NCBI GenBank assembly: GCA_023381895.1
Contig: JAMCTA010000003.1
Location: 9,191 to 73,190, forward strand
Source: Chloroflexota bacterium
GTDB taxonomy: Bacteria > Chloroflexota > UBA4733
DNA: 64,000 bases
Direction of reading: 5' to 3'
The notes under the pieces are model-generated. The model searched no databases. It was not told where the DNA came from and saw only the letters and a program-made list of their open reading frames with translations. The translations under genes were made by a program, and so were the position numbers. Shown here piece by piece: positions 9,052 through 18,646 of the stretch. Within the stretch, counting starts at the first letter, position 1; each line of letters begins with the position of its first letter.

Positions 9052-11058
9052 TCACCGGTAGTGAAGAGCAACCGCACCGTGCTGTAAGAGCCACTCGTAC
9101 ACTTCGTCGCGCGTGCCGGACAGCATCCGTGTAATCGCCTCACCCAGGAGCTGATCCTCCCGCTGGCGACGGTGAACCGGATCAGACTGAGTGGTGCGTG
9201 CTTGCCGTTGCGCCTCGCGCCTCGCATTGAGCACACGTTGCGGCGGGACAATCAACACGATGGGGATGATGACGGGACAGGTCCCTTCGCCGGTAGCCGG
9301 CGTCGGAGCATCCTGATGGCGCAACGTCGCCCACGCGAGATGCATCTCGCCACTCCAACGCCGGGGCAGTAGCCGCCCTACGATATCCTCATCAAACCAA
9401 GGAGGCACCGCCAGTGAGAGATCGAAGTGGCCCCGGCCGATGTATCGCGGGCGGTGAGCAGAACCACTCCAAGCCGGCGCGCCACGACCATCATCCTTGC
9501 CCGAACGTGGACCAGTGTGTACGATGAGCCACTGTAAGAGTTCCTCGTCGTCGACAAGCTCAGCTTGTGCGATTGGCAGAGAGCCGAGATGAGATGGCGG
9601 CCCTTCGCGCTCCTCATCGATTGCACCCGACGTGAGATTGAATCTCCGAAACCGTACTCGGGAAGCAAGGTCCACTCTATCGTGATGGCGCGGATCAACA
9701 TAAATGGCTCCCACAGTCACTGTGCCAGTGCGAAGATTCCGTATCCCCTTGACCAAGCCGTTCGACCGGAGAAGCTGGTAGCGTAGGGCGTTGATCCGGT
9801 CAGTAAGCGTATTGCTCATGACAACGAGGTGCTCGAATGGCTCGGCATACCGGTGGTACTCGGGTGTCCACGGTGCACCGAGTTCTCCCAGTAGCTCTGC
9901 GAATGACGGTCGGGGATGCTCATCATTCCAATCACTGCTGTGGCGTACTTCCTGGTCGCCAAGTCCCGGCTGCTGGGACTCAGCCTCGTGGGCGCTGACG
10001 TCACGTTCAATAGCTTCGAGCAGATCACGGACCGTATCAACAAAGAGCCGGCGGAGCTCAGGGTGCTGGGTCTCTTGCTGAATCGCCCGATAGACGTCAG
10101 GAGTGCGCTGAGCGAGCGCAGCGACTCGCGCAGCCAGGTACAAGAGAGGCTCGAAGACCGGAGTGCGGAAGGGCAGCAGCTGTGTCGGATCCTGGTTCGC
10201 TCGCACAAACGTGAAGGCATAGCTCAACAATACGAAGTGGGTTAGTGACTGCACGAAGCTCATCGCGGCATCGTGCTCCTCGGCCGAAGTAGGTGTCAGG
10301 AGAAGACCCGCGCCCGCGAGCTGCTCCACGAGCCACTCTTGCCACGGCACGGTGGGACGCCCATCGCTCGCAGGAGCCACAGCGACCACCAGTCCGGTGG
10401 GATCGCCAGCAGCCCGACCAAAAAGAGGATGGAGGCCAATCACTCCGACGTGAGACGGCAGTAGTCGGCAAGCAATGCGCATCGGAGCCGCTTTGATCGA
10501 GAGCACATCGCCGTACAGGGCCCCTGGAGGAAGACCCTGACTGTAAGGGCGCAGGAGCTCCTCGAACTCCTGCGCTGACGTGTACGGTGTCGCACATAGG
10601 AATACGTCTGTCCACGGGCACACCGCCGGACCGAGGGCTGTGGGCAGAAACAGCAAGACCGCCTCGACGCCAGGATGGACGCGCAAGTCTCGTACTAACG
10701 CTTCAAGTGTCGGTCGTGCCTCTTGGCTCGACATACTCCCGTGCTCGGAGGTGAAGACTGCCACCACTGGCCCACCCTGTGGCTCGACGATCGAGTGGAT
10801 TTGGAGGCTCTCCCCCATTGCTTTCACGGTGAACAGCTGTGGCCGCCAGCGCCGGCGTTGAACAAGGCCAGTCAGTCGCTGCAGGGTCTGCTGGATCGTG
10901 GGGCGTCGACCATCCTCCAATGCTTCCACATCGGGAAAACGATCGATGATGATGCAAGCCCGTACCGCGGGCAAGAGGAGCTCTGCGAATAAGGATCCCA
11001 TCGCTCCTCCGCCTCCGAGCAATGTCAGGACGGGCTCAGAAGGTCGTCCTGAGATCAC
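9052..11058 (-). CDS. TyrA-like (prephenate dehydrogenase family) protein with long unknown C-terminal region
   Basis: 668 residues, more than twice a normal prephenate dehydrogenase. The N-terminal half shows a glycine-rich Rossmann motif GGGGAMGS at 15-22, the family's HPLFG segment with preceding VGVIGLH (about 205-215), and a helical dimerisation stretch with SFVQSLTHFVLLSYAF, much like TyrA. From about residue 370 to the end I see no known domain; it contains charged linkers (SHEAESQQPG), an RFRRFNLTSG segment and a basic C-terminus. Whether it makes hydroxyphenylpyruvate is uncertain. Its ATG overlaps the stop of the upstream EF-G-like gene by 4 bp (ATGA type), so the two are translationally coupled. 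Confidence 0.75.
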   Translation of the reverse strand: MISGRPSEPVLTLLGGGGAMGSLFAELLLPAVRACIIIDRFPDVEALEDGRRPTIQQTLQRLTGLVQRRRWRPQLFTVKAMGESLQIHSIVEPQGGPVVAVFTSEHGSMSSQEARPTLEALVRDLRVHPGVEAVLLFLPTALGPAVCPWTDVFLCATPYTSAQEFEELLRPYSQGLPPGALYGDVLSIKAAPMRIACRLLPSHVGVIGLHPLFGRAAGDPTGLVVAVAPASDGRPTVPWQEWLVEQLAGAGLLLTPTSAEEHDAAMSFVQSLTHFVLLSYAFTFVRANQDPTQLLPFRTPVFEPLLYLAARVAALAQRTPDVYRAIQQETQHPELRRLFVDTVRDLLEAIERDVSAHEAESQQPGLGDQEVRHSSDWNDEHPRPSFAELLGELGAPWTPEYHRYAEPFEHLVVMSNTLTDRINALRYQLLRSNGLVKGIRNLRTGTVTVGAIYVDPRHHDRVDLASRVRFRRFNLTSGAIDEEREGPPSHLGSLPIAQAELVDDEELLQWLIVHTGPRSGKDDGRGAPAWSGSAHRPRYIGRGHFDLSLAVPPWFDEDIVGRLLPRRWSGEMHLAWATLRHQDAPTPATGEGTCPVIIPIVLIVPPQRVLNARREAQRQARTTQSDPVHRRQREDQLLGEAITRMLSGTRDEVYEWLLQHGAVALHYR

Positions 11059-13103
11059 ACGTGCTGAGATTCGTGCAACCTGCCCTTCCCATATTCCTCA
11101 ATCACCTTCTGAGCCACGTGCGCAGGCGCCTCTTCATAGTGGGAGAAGCGCGAGGTGAACACGCCACGCCCCTGGGTAAGGGACCGGAGATCAATAGCGT
11201 AGCGCAGCATCTCCGCTTGCGGCACCTGTGCCCGAATGCGCTGCACGCCCGCACTCGCGGGCTCTATTCCCTCGATGCGTGCCCGCTTCGAGTTGAGATC
11301 ACTCATCACGTCGCCCATGTTCGCCTCAGGCACCGTGACCTCCACCTCGAGAACCGGTTCGAGTAGAACGGGTTGACATTGCTCTGCAGCCTTCCTCACT
11401 GCAAGCGCTGCCGCAAGCCGGAAGGCCATCTCCGAGGAATCCACCGGGTGGTAGGAGCCATCATAGAGCGTGGCGCGCACATCGACTACTGAGTTGCCAC
11501 TGATCAGCCCCTCAGCAAGCGTCTCTTGGATTCCCTTATCGACTGCCGGGATGAACTGGCGCGGAACCGCTCCGCCAACGATCTTGTCCACGAATTCATA
11601 GCCGCCACCGTTGGGTAATGGCTCCAGCTCCACCCAGACATCGCCAAACTGCCCGTGCCCACCAGTCTGCTTCTTGTGCCGGCCTTGGGCTTTGGCAGCC
11701 CTACGGATCGTCTCTCGATAGGGAACTCGTGGCGTCTGGAGCACGAGCTCGAGCTTGAACTTGCTGCGCAACCGCTCCATAGCCACTTCGAGATGCATGT
11801 CACCCATGCCAGACAAGATGGTTTCTCCAGTCTCCGGATCCTTGCTCACACGGATGGTGCGGTCTTCCTCTTGGAGGCGCGCCAGAGCTGGTCCCATCTT
11901 GTCCAGGTCACCCTTGGTCTTAGGCTCGACCGCAACGTGGAAGCACGGCTCCGGAAAACTTATTCCCGGCAAAGTCACCGGCTGTTCGCGTGTACAGAGA
12001 GTGTCACCAATCGCAACCTCGGTGAGCTTATTCACCGCTCCGAGATCACCCGCTGGTACTTCGCCAGTCGCCTCTTGATTGTGCCCTCGCGCAAAAGCGA
12101 CTTGCGCCACACGCTCCTCTCGCTGGCGATTACTATTCCACACGTGCGCATCAGCACGCAGTATGCCCGAGTAGACCCTGAAGTAGCTCACCCGCCCAAC
12201 GTACGGGTCGCTGGTCGTCTTGAAGACCAACGCCGCAAGTGGCCCATCAGGGCTTGCGGTACCAATCTCTTCCGGCGACGGCACGAAGTCACGAAGCACA
12301 TCGAGGAGTTGTGACACACCGATGTCAAGCGTCGCCGTCGAGCAGACCACGGGCACGACAGTCCGATCTTTGACGCCTCGCTGCAGCGCAGGTAGAAGCT
12401 CAGCGGCACTGATCTCCTGGCCATCCAGATACTTCGCGAGCAGATCATCATTGCTCTCTGCCACACTGTCAATGAGCTCTTCTCGCAGTTGTTGCACGCG
12501 CTCTTGTACTTCTTCTGGAATCTCGGTTCGCTCGAGGCTACCACTACGAAGAACGTATGTTTGCTCGTTGACGATGTCGATGAACCCATTGAGACTGCGT
12601 TCGTGCCCCAGAGGATACTGGAGTGCGACAGCCTTTCGGCCAAAGAGTGAGCGCACTCCCTCGAGCGCACGATCAAAGTCGGCGTTGTCCCGGTCCAGTC
12701 GCGTAATAGCAACAAGCGCCGGCAGCTTGTTCTCGTCGACATATCCCATGACGAGCTCCGTGCCGACTTCCACGCCATTTACGGCACACACTGTAATGAG
12801 GGCACTATCGGCCACACGGAGAGCCTGCTTTACCTCGCCGACAAAGTCCGAGTAACCTGGAGTGTCGAGCAGGTTGATCTTGACGCCCTTCCATTCGAGA
12901 GGAAGGATGCTCGTACTGAGCGAGAGTTGACGTCGCTGCTCTTCCGCATCAAAGTCCGAGGTTGACGTTCCGTCCTCGACCCTTCCCCTGCGAGCGATTG
13001 CCCCGGATAGGTAGAGCATGGCTTCGCAGAGCGTCGTCTTGCCAGAGCCACCGTGGCCTACTAGGGCAACGTTGCGAATCTGAGATGCGGGGAATGCTTT
13101 CAT
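11055..13103 (-). CDS. Elongation factor G-like translational GTPase (FusA2-type paralogue)
   Basis: 682 residues with all EF-G domains in order: G domain, domain II, III, IV (GGHGQFGDVWVELEP region) and V. The GTPase motifs differ from true EF-G: G1 is GHGGSGKTT (16-24) rather than GHIDAGKTT, G3 is DTPGYSDF (80-87) rather than DTPGHVDF, so the catalytic His is a Tyr, and G4 is TRLD (134-137) rather than NKMD. These substitutions are typical of FusA2-like paralogues, some of which act in stress or recycling rather than elongation. The start ATG at 13103 follows GGAGGT. It heads a two-gene operon with the TyrA-like protein. Confidence 0.9.
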   Translation of the reverse strand: MKAFPASQIRNVALVGHGGSGKTTLCEAMLYLSGAIARRGRVEDGTSTSDFDAEEQRRQLSLSTSILPLEWKGVKINLLDTPGYSDFVGEVKQALRVADSALITVCAVNGVEVGTELVMGYVDENKLPALVAITRLDRDNADFDRALEGVRSLFGRKAVALQYPLGHERSLNGFIDIVNEQTYVLRSGSLERTEIPEEVQERVQQLREELIDSVAESNDDLLAKYLDGQEISAAELLPALQRGVKDRTVVPVVCSTATLDIGVSQLLDVLRDFVPSPEEIGTASPDGPLAALVFKTTSDPYVGRVSYFRVYSGILRADAHVWNSNRQREERVAQVAFARGHNQEATGEVPAGDLGAVNKLTEVAIGDTLCTREQPVTLPGISFPEPCFHVAVEPKTKGDLDKMGPALARLQEEDRTIRVSKDPETGETILSGMGDMHLEVAMERLRSKFKLELVLQTPRVPYRETIRRAAKAQGRHKKQTGGHGQFGDVWVELEPLPNGGGYEFVDKIVGGAVPRQFIPAVDKGIQETLAEGLISGNSVVDVRATLYDGSYHPVDSSEMAFRLAAALAVRKAAEQCQPVLLEPVLEVEVTVPEANMGDVMSDLNSKRARIEGIEPASAGVQRIRAQVPQAEMLRYAIDLRSLTQGRGVFTSRFSHYEEAPAHVAQKVIEEYGKGRLHESQHV

Positions 13104-13448
13104 GCCACCTCCTAGCTATCGGCTCCGACTAGTCTCCCAAGCGAGCGGGAGAACCTGCGGAGTGCCTCCGTACAGGATCTTTGTCCTGGTGCCTGTGGCG
13201 CTCGTTACCCTTGGATGGATTTCCAGAGCGCCACAGGCAGGTAGGATCACGATTATACTCATCGTGGTGATCACGGGTCCCTTACGGCACCGCTGGTACT
13301 CTTTTCTCTATTGCACCTCTGGCGAATGGGGAAAGGAAGACGGAAGATCCCAGCTGCCACTGAGGAGCAGCGCCATCGCCGTTTCTGCCGGAATTATGCC
13401 TCCAATCTCCTTTCACGGTGTATGTGTGCCGTGCTAGATGAGGGATCG
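13104..13448. other. Divergent intergenic region, 345 bp
   Basis: Separates the minus-strand EF-G-like gene from the plus-strand sigma factor, so it should hold both promoters. Apart from the 14-bp inverted repeat at 13190-13239 I see no convincing -35/-10 pair. The open frame that extends the sigma gene upstream to 13311 has no ribosome binding site and is treated as non-coding. Confidence 0.45.
13190..13239. repeat. 14-bp perfect inverted repeat between divergent genes
   Basis: Arms TGCCTGTGGCGCTC (13190-13203) and GAGCGCCACAGGCA (13226-13239) are exact complements separated by 22 bases. It lies upstream of both the EF-G-like gene and the ECF sigma gene. As RNA on either strand it would form a stable leader hairpin. 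There is no T-run, so a simple terminator is unlikely; a leader structure or a protein site is possible. Confidence 0.6.
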
Positions 13449-14087
13449 ATGGGCAACAAGCCAACCACGATCCCCTCACCTGACGAACGCCTCGTGCAGC
13501 AAGCTGTCCGAGGTAATCTCGACGCCTTCAACCGGCTCATCGAGATCCATCAGCAGCAGCTCTATGCTGTGGCCCTGCGACTCGCTGGCGATTCACAGGT
13601 GGCGAGTGACGCCGTCCAAGACGCTGTACTCTCTGCCTGGCAACATCTGAGCCAGTTCCACCAGGGTAGTGTCTGCGCGTGGCTCACTCGCATCGTCGTC
13701 AATCGCTGTTATGACTTGCTGAGATCAGGCAAGATACACAGAGTCCTGTCCCTTGATGACGATGATGACGGCGACGCTTCACCCACGGCGATTGCCGCCC
13801 AGGAAGATGAACCTGAAAAGACCGTGCTCCGAGTAGAGCTTATCAGCTACATCACTCTGGGGCTCGATCAGCTACCGTGGGAGCAGCGGGCAGTAGTCGT
13901 CTTGTTCGATATTCAGGGATATGCCTACAGTGAGATAGCGGAGACACTGGGAGTCGAGCTCGGAACGGTGAAGTCACGCTTGAGTAGAGGGCGCGCTAAA
14001 CTGCGCGACTGGCTAGCACAGAAGCCGGAACTTCTGCCCCAGAGCTATCGTTCCCTCTTTACAGGAGGGAGCCCCGCAAATGAGTAG
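13449..14087 (+). CDS. ECF-type RNA polymerase sigma factor
   Basis: 212 residues with sigma-70 region 2 (about 25-95, including VASDAVQDAVLSAWQHL and the -10 recognition helix ending in RSGK) and region 4 (about 145-195, with YSEIAETLGVELGTVKSRLSRGRAKL). An acidic linker DDDDDGDAS joins them. The start ATG at 13449 has GAGGGA 5-10 bases upstream. The next gene overlaps by 8 bp and encodes a zinc-finger membrane protein, the usual cognate anti-sigma factor. Together they probably control the downstream export genes, though no promoter motif was identified. Confidence 0.9.
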   Translation: MGNKPTTIPSPDERLVQQAVRGNLDAFNRLIEIHQQQLYAVALRLAGDSQVASDAVQDAVLSAWQHLSQFHQGSVCAWLTRIVVNRCYDLLRSGKIHRVLSLDDDDDGDASPTAIAAQEDEPEKTVLRVELISYITLGLDQLPWEQRAVVVLFDIQGYAYSEIAETLGVELGTVKSRLSRGRAKLRDWLAQKPELLPQSYRSLFTGGSPANE

Positions 14088-14745
14088 ACCACGACACCCC
14101 CAAACCCTCCTCGCCGACCTCAGCGTTGGCCTCCTCCCACCAGATGCAGCCGAGCACGTGTGGAACCACGTCAACAACTGTGATGAGTGCAGGACGTTTC
14201 TCGCGTCACTCGAGGCTACCGGATCTCTCCTACGGAACTTCCCGGTTCCCCCTTTACCGCGATCCTTCGTCCTGTCCGCAAACACATCTAGGTCGTCGCC
14301 TTGGGGATGGCTCGGACAGTGGCAACGGCAGGTTGCAGCAGTAGCAGCAGCTGTCTTGCTGACTCTCTCAGTAGTGATTGCGCTGTACGCTCAATCAGTA
14401 TCCACATCTACCACCACGGCACGCTCGGTGCTATCGCCGGCCGCCGTCACGGTGGCAACGAAGACGGTTTCGCCGCCGCGAGCTGCTGCAGCTCTCCCAG
14501 TCCGCGGCGGCGTCGTTCGCCCTCCCACTTCTGTTGCGACGGCAACCTCGACTATCAGGCCTCAAGCCTACGCATTAGCCCGACGCACAGCGCGAGGCTC
14601 ACCACCGAGTCTCGTTCTCTTTCTCGCCCTAGGTGGGGGACTGGCCGCAATGATCGCCCTCTCGGGTCAGCGCAGTGCAGACGGTACCGACACACAGCCT
14701 GGCCCCCCAGGGGACAATCGCCCCCCACCCATGCGTGGAGTGTAA
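14080..14745 (+). CDS. Anti-sigma factor with N-terminal zinc finger
   Basis: 221 residues. The N-terminus carries the zinc-binding anti-sigma signature H-x3-C-x2-C (HVNNCDEC near residue 30). A hydrophobic segment follows at about 85-105 (AVAAAVLLTLSVVIALYA), then a Ser/Thr/Pro-rich linker and a second hydrophobic stretch near 180-195 (LVLFLALGGGLAAMIAL). This fits a cytoplasmic sigma-binding domain anchored in the membrane with an external sensor part. It overlaps the sigma gene by 8 bp and precedes the glycosidase by 6 bp. Confidence 0.85.
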   Translation: MSRPRHPQTLLADLSVGLLPPDAAEHVWNHVNNCDECRTFLASLEATGSLLRNFPVPPLPRSFVLSANTSRSSPWGWLGQWQRQVAAVAAAVLLTLSVVIALYAQSVSTSTTTARSVLSPAAVTVATKTVSPPRAAAALPVRGGVVRPPTSVATATSTIRPQAYALARRTARGSPPSLVLFLALGGGLAAMIALSGQRSADGTDTQPGPPGDNRPPPMRGV

Positions 14746-14751
14746 TCCAAG

Positions 14752-16281
14752 ATGCTGTCTACACTAAGAGCCGTTGTCGAGCGAGTAGTCTTTTGCGCTC
14801 TGGTTGCCGCGCTCGTCGCCGGATACGGCAACCAGAGCCGGACTCCAGTGCGCTCAGTCGTGACCACCGCCTCCCCACCTGCCCACGGTGCCACTGTTTC
14901 ACTGATAGCGCGAGCCTTCACGGAGCAAACGGAAACAGCTGCCACGAGCACCGGCTCCCGCCGCGTCACGCTCGAGGAGATGTGGCTCCGGATGCAACAG
15001 TTGGAGTTTGCCCCCGTGCTCGACGGCTTGGCTATCTTGCCCCAGCGCGACCGCAACGATCCGTTTTTCGGTGTGGCTGATGCCATCAACACACAGGACG
15101 CATCGGCACCGATCCTCCGAGGGAGCGGCGCTGCGACTGATCGATTGGAAATTCGCTGGGATCAGATCGAGCAGCAGCCCGGAGTCTACGACTTCTCTAC
15201 GCTCAATACCGAGCTGAATGAGGCACAGCAACTCCACTTCACAGTCATCGGCCTGTTGCTGGGAACACCCACCTGGGCCGCGAGCTCGCCTTCGGCCGGC
15301 GCCGCGAGCCCACCGCAAGGACTGGGGCCGCCCAGATCGAACGCTCAGCAATCCGATCCATGGGAGCGCTTCGTGCGGGCCGCCGTTCAAGCCGCTGGCC
15401 CCAGAGTGACGGTTTGGGAAGTCTGGAATGAGCCAAACTCGCAGACCTTCTGGACAGGAACACCAGCGCAATACGCCGAGCTGTACCTCCAAGCCAGGTC
15501 AGTGATCCATGCCCTTGACCCCGCTGCGCCTGTGCTCATCGGTGGCATGGTCAGTGACAACGGTGCCTGGCTCCGTGCCATGGTGGATACGATCTGCTCT
15601 GAAACGCAATGCCCGTCAGAATTGCCACAGGACGTTGCTTGGCACGTGTACGACAATCCTTACGATGTCTTACGGCTCAAGGATCTCACACGTGCCGTGT
15701 TCGCGCCTTGGCACGTCACTCCTCGCCTCTGGATCACTGAGAGCAACGTCCCTGTCGTCGATCCGGGCGGCCCGGCCAATGCCGTCACTGGTCCGGACTC
15801 CGTCACTCTCGCTGAGGGTGCTGCCTTCATTGTCCAAGTACTCACCCTCGCGCACTACGCGGGTTACCGGACCGTGGTCATCTACCGAGCCGCCGACGTC
15901 GATGAGCAAGGGCACTACTGGGGCTTGATCCGGGAAGACCTGACGGCGCGACCAGGCTTCTACGCCTTTCGAACCACCGCTGCTGAACTCTACGACACCC
16001 GACCTCTGAGCCTCACCCATCCTATTCCTGGTGTCACTGCCGTGGCGTTTTGTCGCGGCACGACTGCAATTACGGTCGTGTGGAATGATTCCAACCAGGT
16101 AGAAGAGCTGAGCCTCCCGGGACCGCCCAGCTCGTTTGCGGCGGCGTCGATGACCGGTCAGCAGATCATGCTCACGCCTCATCAGCACGGTACCTCTCTG
16201 CAGTTACCAGGGACGCGGCCTGGCGATACCTACCGGGTAGCTCTCGGCACACCTGTGTTTATCCGCTCCTCCACGTGTTGA
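14752..16281 (+). CDS. Secreted clan GH-A glycoside hydrolase-like protein
   Basis: 509 residues. An N-terminal hydrophobic segment (about 10-26) acts as signal peptide or anchor. From about 125 the chain reads as a (beta/alpha)8 glycosidase of the GH39/GH5-like type: the acid/base motif WNEPN with Glu227, and the nucleophile in WITES with Glu330. The C-terminal 90 residues look like a small beta-sandwich. These enzymes retain configuration and cut beta-linked glycans outside the cell; the substrate cannot be named. It follows the anti-sigma gene by 6 bp and probably belongs to the same transcript. Confidence 0.8.
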   Translation: MLSTLRAVVERVVFCALVAALVAGYGNQSRTPVRSVVTTASPPAHGATVSLIARAFTEQTETAATSTGSRRVTLEEMWLRMQQLEFAPVLDGLAILPQRDRNDPFFGVADAINTQDASAPILRGSGAATDRLEIRWDQIEQQPGVYDFSTLNTELNEAQQLHFTVIGLLLGTPTWAASSPSAGAASPPQGLGPPRSNAQQSDPWERFVRAAVQAAGPRVTVWEVWNEPNSQTFWTGTPAQYAELYLQARSVIHALDPAAPVLIGGMVSDNGAWLRAMVDTICSETQCPSELPQDVAWHVYDNPYDVLRLKDLTRAVFAPWHVTPRLWITESNVPVVDPGGPANAVTGPDSVTLAEGAAFIVQVLTLAHYAGYRTVVIYRAADVDEQGHYWGLIREDLTARPGFYAFRTTAAELYDTRPLSLTHPIPGVTAVAFCRGTTAITVVWNDSNQVEELSLPGPPSSFAAASMTGQQIMLTPHQHGTSLQLPGTRPGDTYRVALGTPVFIRSSTC

Positions 16282-16393
16282 CCCCGCGACCGCGGCACGT
16301 GCAGACCACTGAGCACGTCGCGTCGCCAGCCGGTACGTCGAGTGGCAAGTTCCCGTACTCTTGGACGTACGGCATTTCTGTAAGGCTTGGCTC

Positions 16394-18646
16394 GTGATTG
16401 CAAAGCTTTCGAACTGGTCTGCTCGCCACGCGCGGGCCGTCATCGCATTCTGGGCTCTCCTCTTCGTCGCCAGCGTGCCCGCCTTCTTTCTTCTTCCCGG
16501 AGCGCTGAAGGTCGGTGGCTTCGAGAATGATCACTCTCAGTCTTCCCAGGCTCTTGCAGTCTTGGGTCGCCGTCTGGGCTTCAGCGCCACCGATCTCTAC
16601 GCAGTGTTCACTAGTCCGACGTTGCATCCGAATGATCCAGCCTTCATAGCCCAGGTCCATCAGGCGCTTGCCCAGGTTCCGAGCGACTCCGATGTCGCCA
16701 CGATCATTTGGCACACCGATAACTTCCGTCAGGTCGGGCGCGACGGCCACACAGCCTATGAGCTCATCGTCCTGAAGCCCAACGTCAATGCGGGGCCTTC
16801 AGTAGTGAAGCGGGTCGAAAAGCTCATCCAACCCACCTCTCTGCACGTCTTGATAGGCGGGGCCCCGAAATTCTACGCCGATATCGAGTCAGCGAGCTCC
16901 GATGACCTGCATCGCGCTGAGCTTCTCGCCTTCCCCTTTGCCGCTCTTGCGTTGCTCTTCGTGTTCCGCTCGGTTATTGCTGCGTTCGTTCCCATCGTGG
17001 TCGGCGGCGTGGGTGTTCTCGTGTCGTCACTCATCCTATTTGGAGTTGCTCACACAACTGATCTGTCGATCTTCGTTCTCAATGTGACTACCATGATCGG
17101 CCTTGGCCTGGGAGTCGACTACAGCCTATTCGTGACCAGTCGCTTCCGCGAGGAGCTCGAACACCGCAGGGATCGCCCGGAGCCTGAGCCACTCATCACC
17201 ACGGCGGCGCTTCGAGCAACGACAGTGACAGCCGGCCGCGCCGTCTTCTATTCCGGGCTCACTGTCTGTCTCGGTCTGCTGGCACTCCTGAGTTTTCGCT
17301 ATCTACTGCTGCGATCGGTAGGTCTTGGCGGCTGCATCGTCGTACTCAGCACCGTATCGGCAGCGCTGACGCTGCTGCCCGCCCTTCTCAGTGTTCTGGG
17401 ACCCCGCATCGATGCCTTGCAGGTCCTGCCGCAGTCTCGAGCGCTATCGATCTTCTGGGATCGCCTGGCCCGTGCCGTCATGGCTCACCCGCTGCTCTTT
17501 GGCATCCCTGCGCTCCTTCTGCTAATTGCTGTCGGACTTCCGTTCCTCCACGTCCGCCTGAGCTCGCCGGATGCCGCGATCCTTCCCAAGTCGCTCGCTT
17601 CCCGGCAGGCCTATGACCTACTCAATGCCGAGTTTTCTCCAGGCGCGACCACTCCCGACCTCGTAGTCGTGGAGATGTCAGGGAACGCGCTTGAACCAGA
17701 AAACCTTGCCAGGCTCTATCAGCTATCTCACGCGATTGCTGCGAACCCGAGTGTACAGCGCGTCGATTCCATTACCACCATCGACCCACGCATCACCCTC
17801 GACCAGTACAAGCTACTCTACGCCCGGCCGCACGCCATCCCTGATGCCATTGCTAGCGCCACCTACGCGTCGACCGTGCGTGGAAACACTGTGCTCGTCG
17901 AGGTCTACAGTCGCTACTCGGCCATAGCCCCTCAGTCTGAGACGCTCGTCAGCTGGATCCGGCAGCTGGCAACACAGTCAGGAATGACCGTGCTCGTCGG
18001 AGGTGTGACAGCAGCTATTGTCGACGTCAATGCTTCGCTGTACCGTGATTTTCCGCACGCGATGCTCTTCATCGCAGTTTCGACTTATATCGTACTGTTT
18101 CTGCTACTCCGGAGCGCCATACTGCCGCTAAAGGCGATCCTCATGAACTCGCTAAGTATCGTTGCTAGCTATGGTGCGCTCGTCTTCGTATTCCAAGAGG
18201 GACACCTGCACCAGCTTCTAGGTTTTTCCCCGCTGCATTACGTGGAGTCAGACCTACCCATCTTGATGTTTTGTACGCTCTTCGGGCTGAGCATGGATTA
18301 CGAGGTCTTTCTGCTGTCGCGCGTGCGCGAAGCGTACGTGCGTACTGGTGACAACATCGAGAGTGTTGCTGAGGGCCTCCGGCGATCCGGTAGAATCATC
18401 ACAAGCGCCGCGCTCATCGTAGTACTGGTAAGCGCCTCCTTTATGGCGGCCTCCATTGTCCTCATCAAAGCGCTGGGACTTGGCGTAGCGCTGGCCGTGA
18501 CGCTCGATGCTACGGTCGTCAGAGCGCTGCTCGTTCCGGCGACGATGCGCCTCCTCGGTCAGTGGAACTGGTGGATTCCCGCTCCTATCAGCTCACGGCT
18601 CCGGCGCGACCTTGAGGTTCCTGTACATCGCGGAGGTGAACCGTGA
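16394..18646 (+). CDS. MMPL/RND-family transporter
   Basis: About 750 residues with two MMPL repeats. Each has one isolated membrane helix, a large external domain of about 120-150 residues, then a cluster of five helices. GLGLGVDYSLFVTSRFREE in the first half and FGLSMDYEVFLLSRVREAY in the second are the conserved helix-4/loop motifs with the Asp-Tyr pair used in proton relay. Such proteins export lipids or hydrophobic compounds. GTG 16394 (AAGG upstream) is preferred; an in-frame TTG at 16361 lacks a ribosome site. Its last 4 bases overlap the next lipoprotein gene, so the two are coupled. Confidence 0.92.
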   Translation: MIAKLSNWSARHARAVIAFWALLFVASVPAFFLLPGALKVGGFENDHSQSSQALAVLGRRLGFSATDLYAVFTSPTLHPNDPAFIAQVHQALAQVPSDSDVATIIWHTDNFRQVGRDGHTAYELIVLKPNVNAGPSVVKRVEKLIQPTSLHVLIGGAPKFYADIESASSDDLHRAELLAFPFAALALLFVFRSVIAAFVPIVVGGVGVLVSSLILFGVAHTTDLSIFVLNVTTMIGLGLGVDYSLFVTSRFREELEHRRDRPEPEPLITTAALRATTVTAGRAVFYSGLTVCLGLLALLSFRYLLLRSVGLGGCIVVLSTVSAALTLLPALLSVLGPRIDALQVLPQSRALSIFWDRLARAVMAHPLLFGIPALLLLIAVGLPFLHVRLSSPDAAILPKSLASRQAYDLLNAEFSPGATTPDLVVVEMSGNALEPENLARLYQLSHAIAANPSVQRVDSITTIDPRITLDQYKLLYARPHAIPDAIASATYASTVRGNTVLVEVYSRYSAIAPQSETLVSWIRQLATQSGMTVLVGGVTAAIVDVNASLYRDFPHAMLFIAVSTYIVLFLLLRSAILPLKAILMNSLSIVASYGALVFVFQEGHLHQLLGFSPLHYVESDLPILMFCTLFGLSMDYEVFLLSRVREAYVRTGDNIESVAEGLRRSGRIITSAALIVVLVSASFMAASIVLIKALGLGVALAVTLDATVVRALLVPATMRLLGQWNWWIPAPISSRLRRDLEVPVHRGGEP

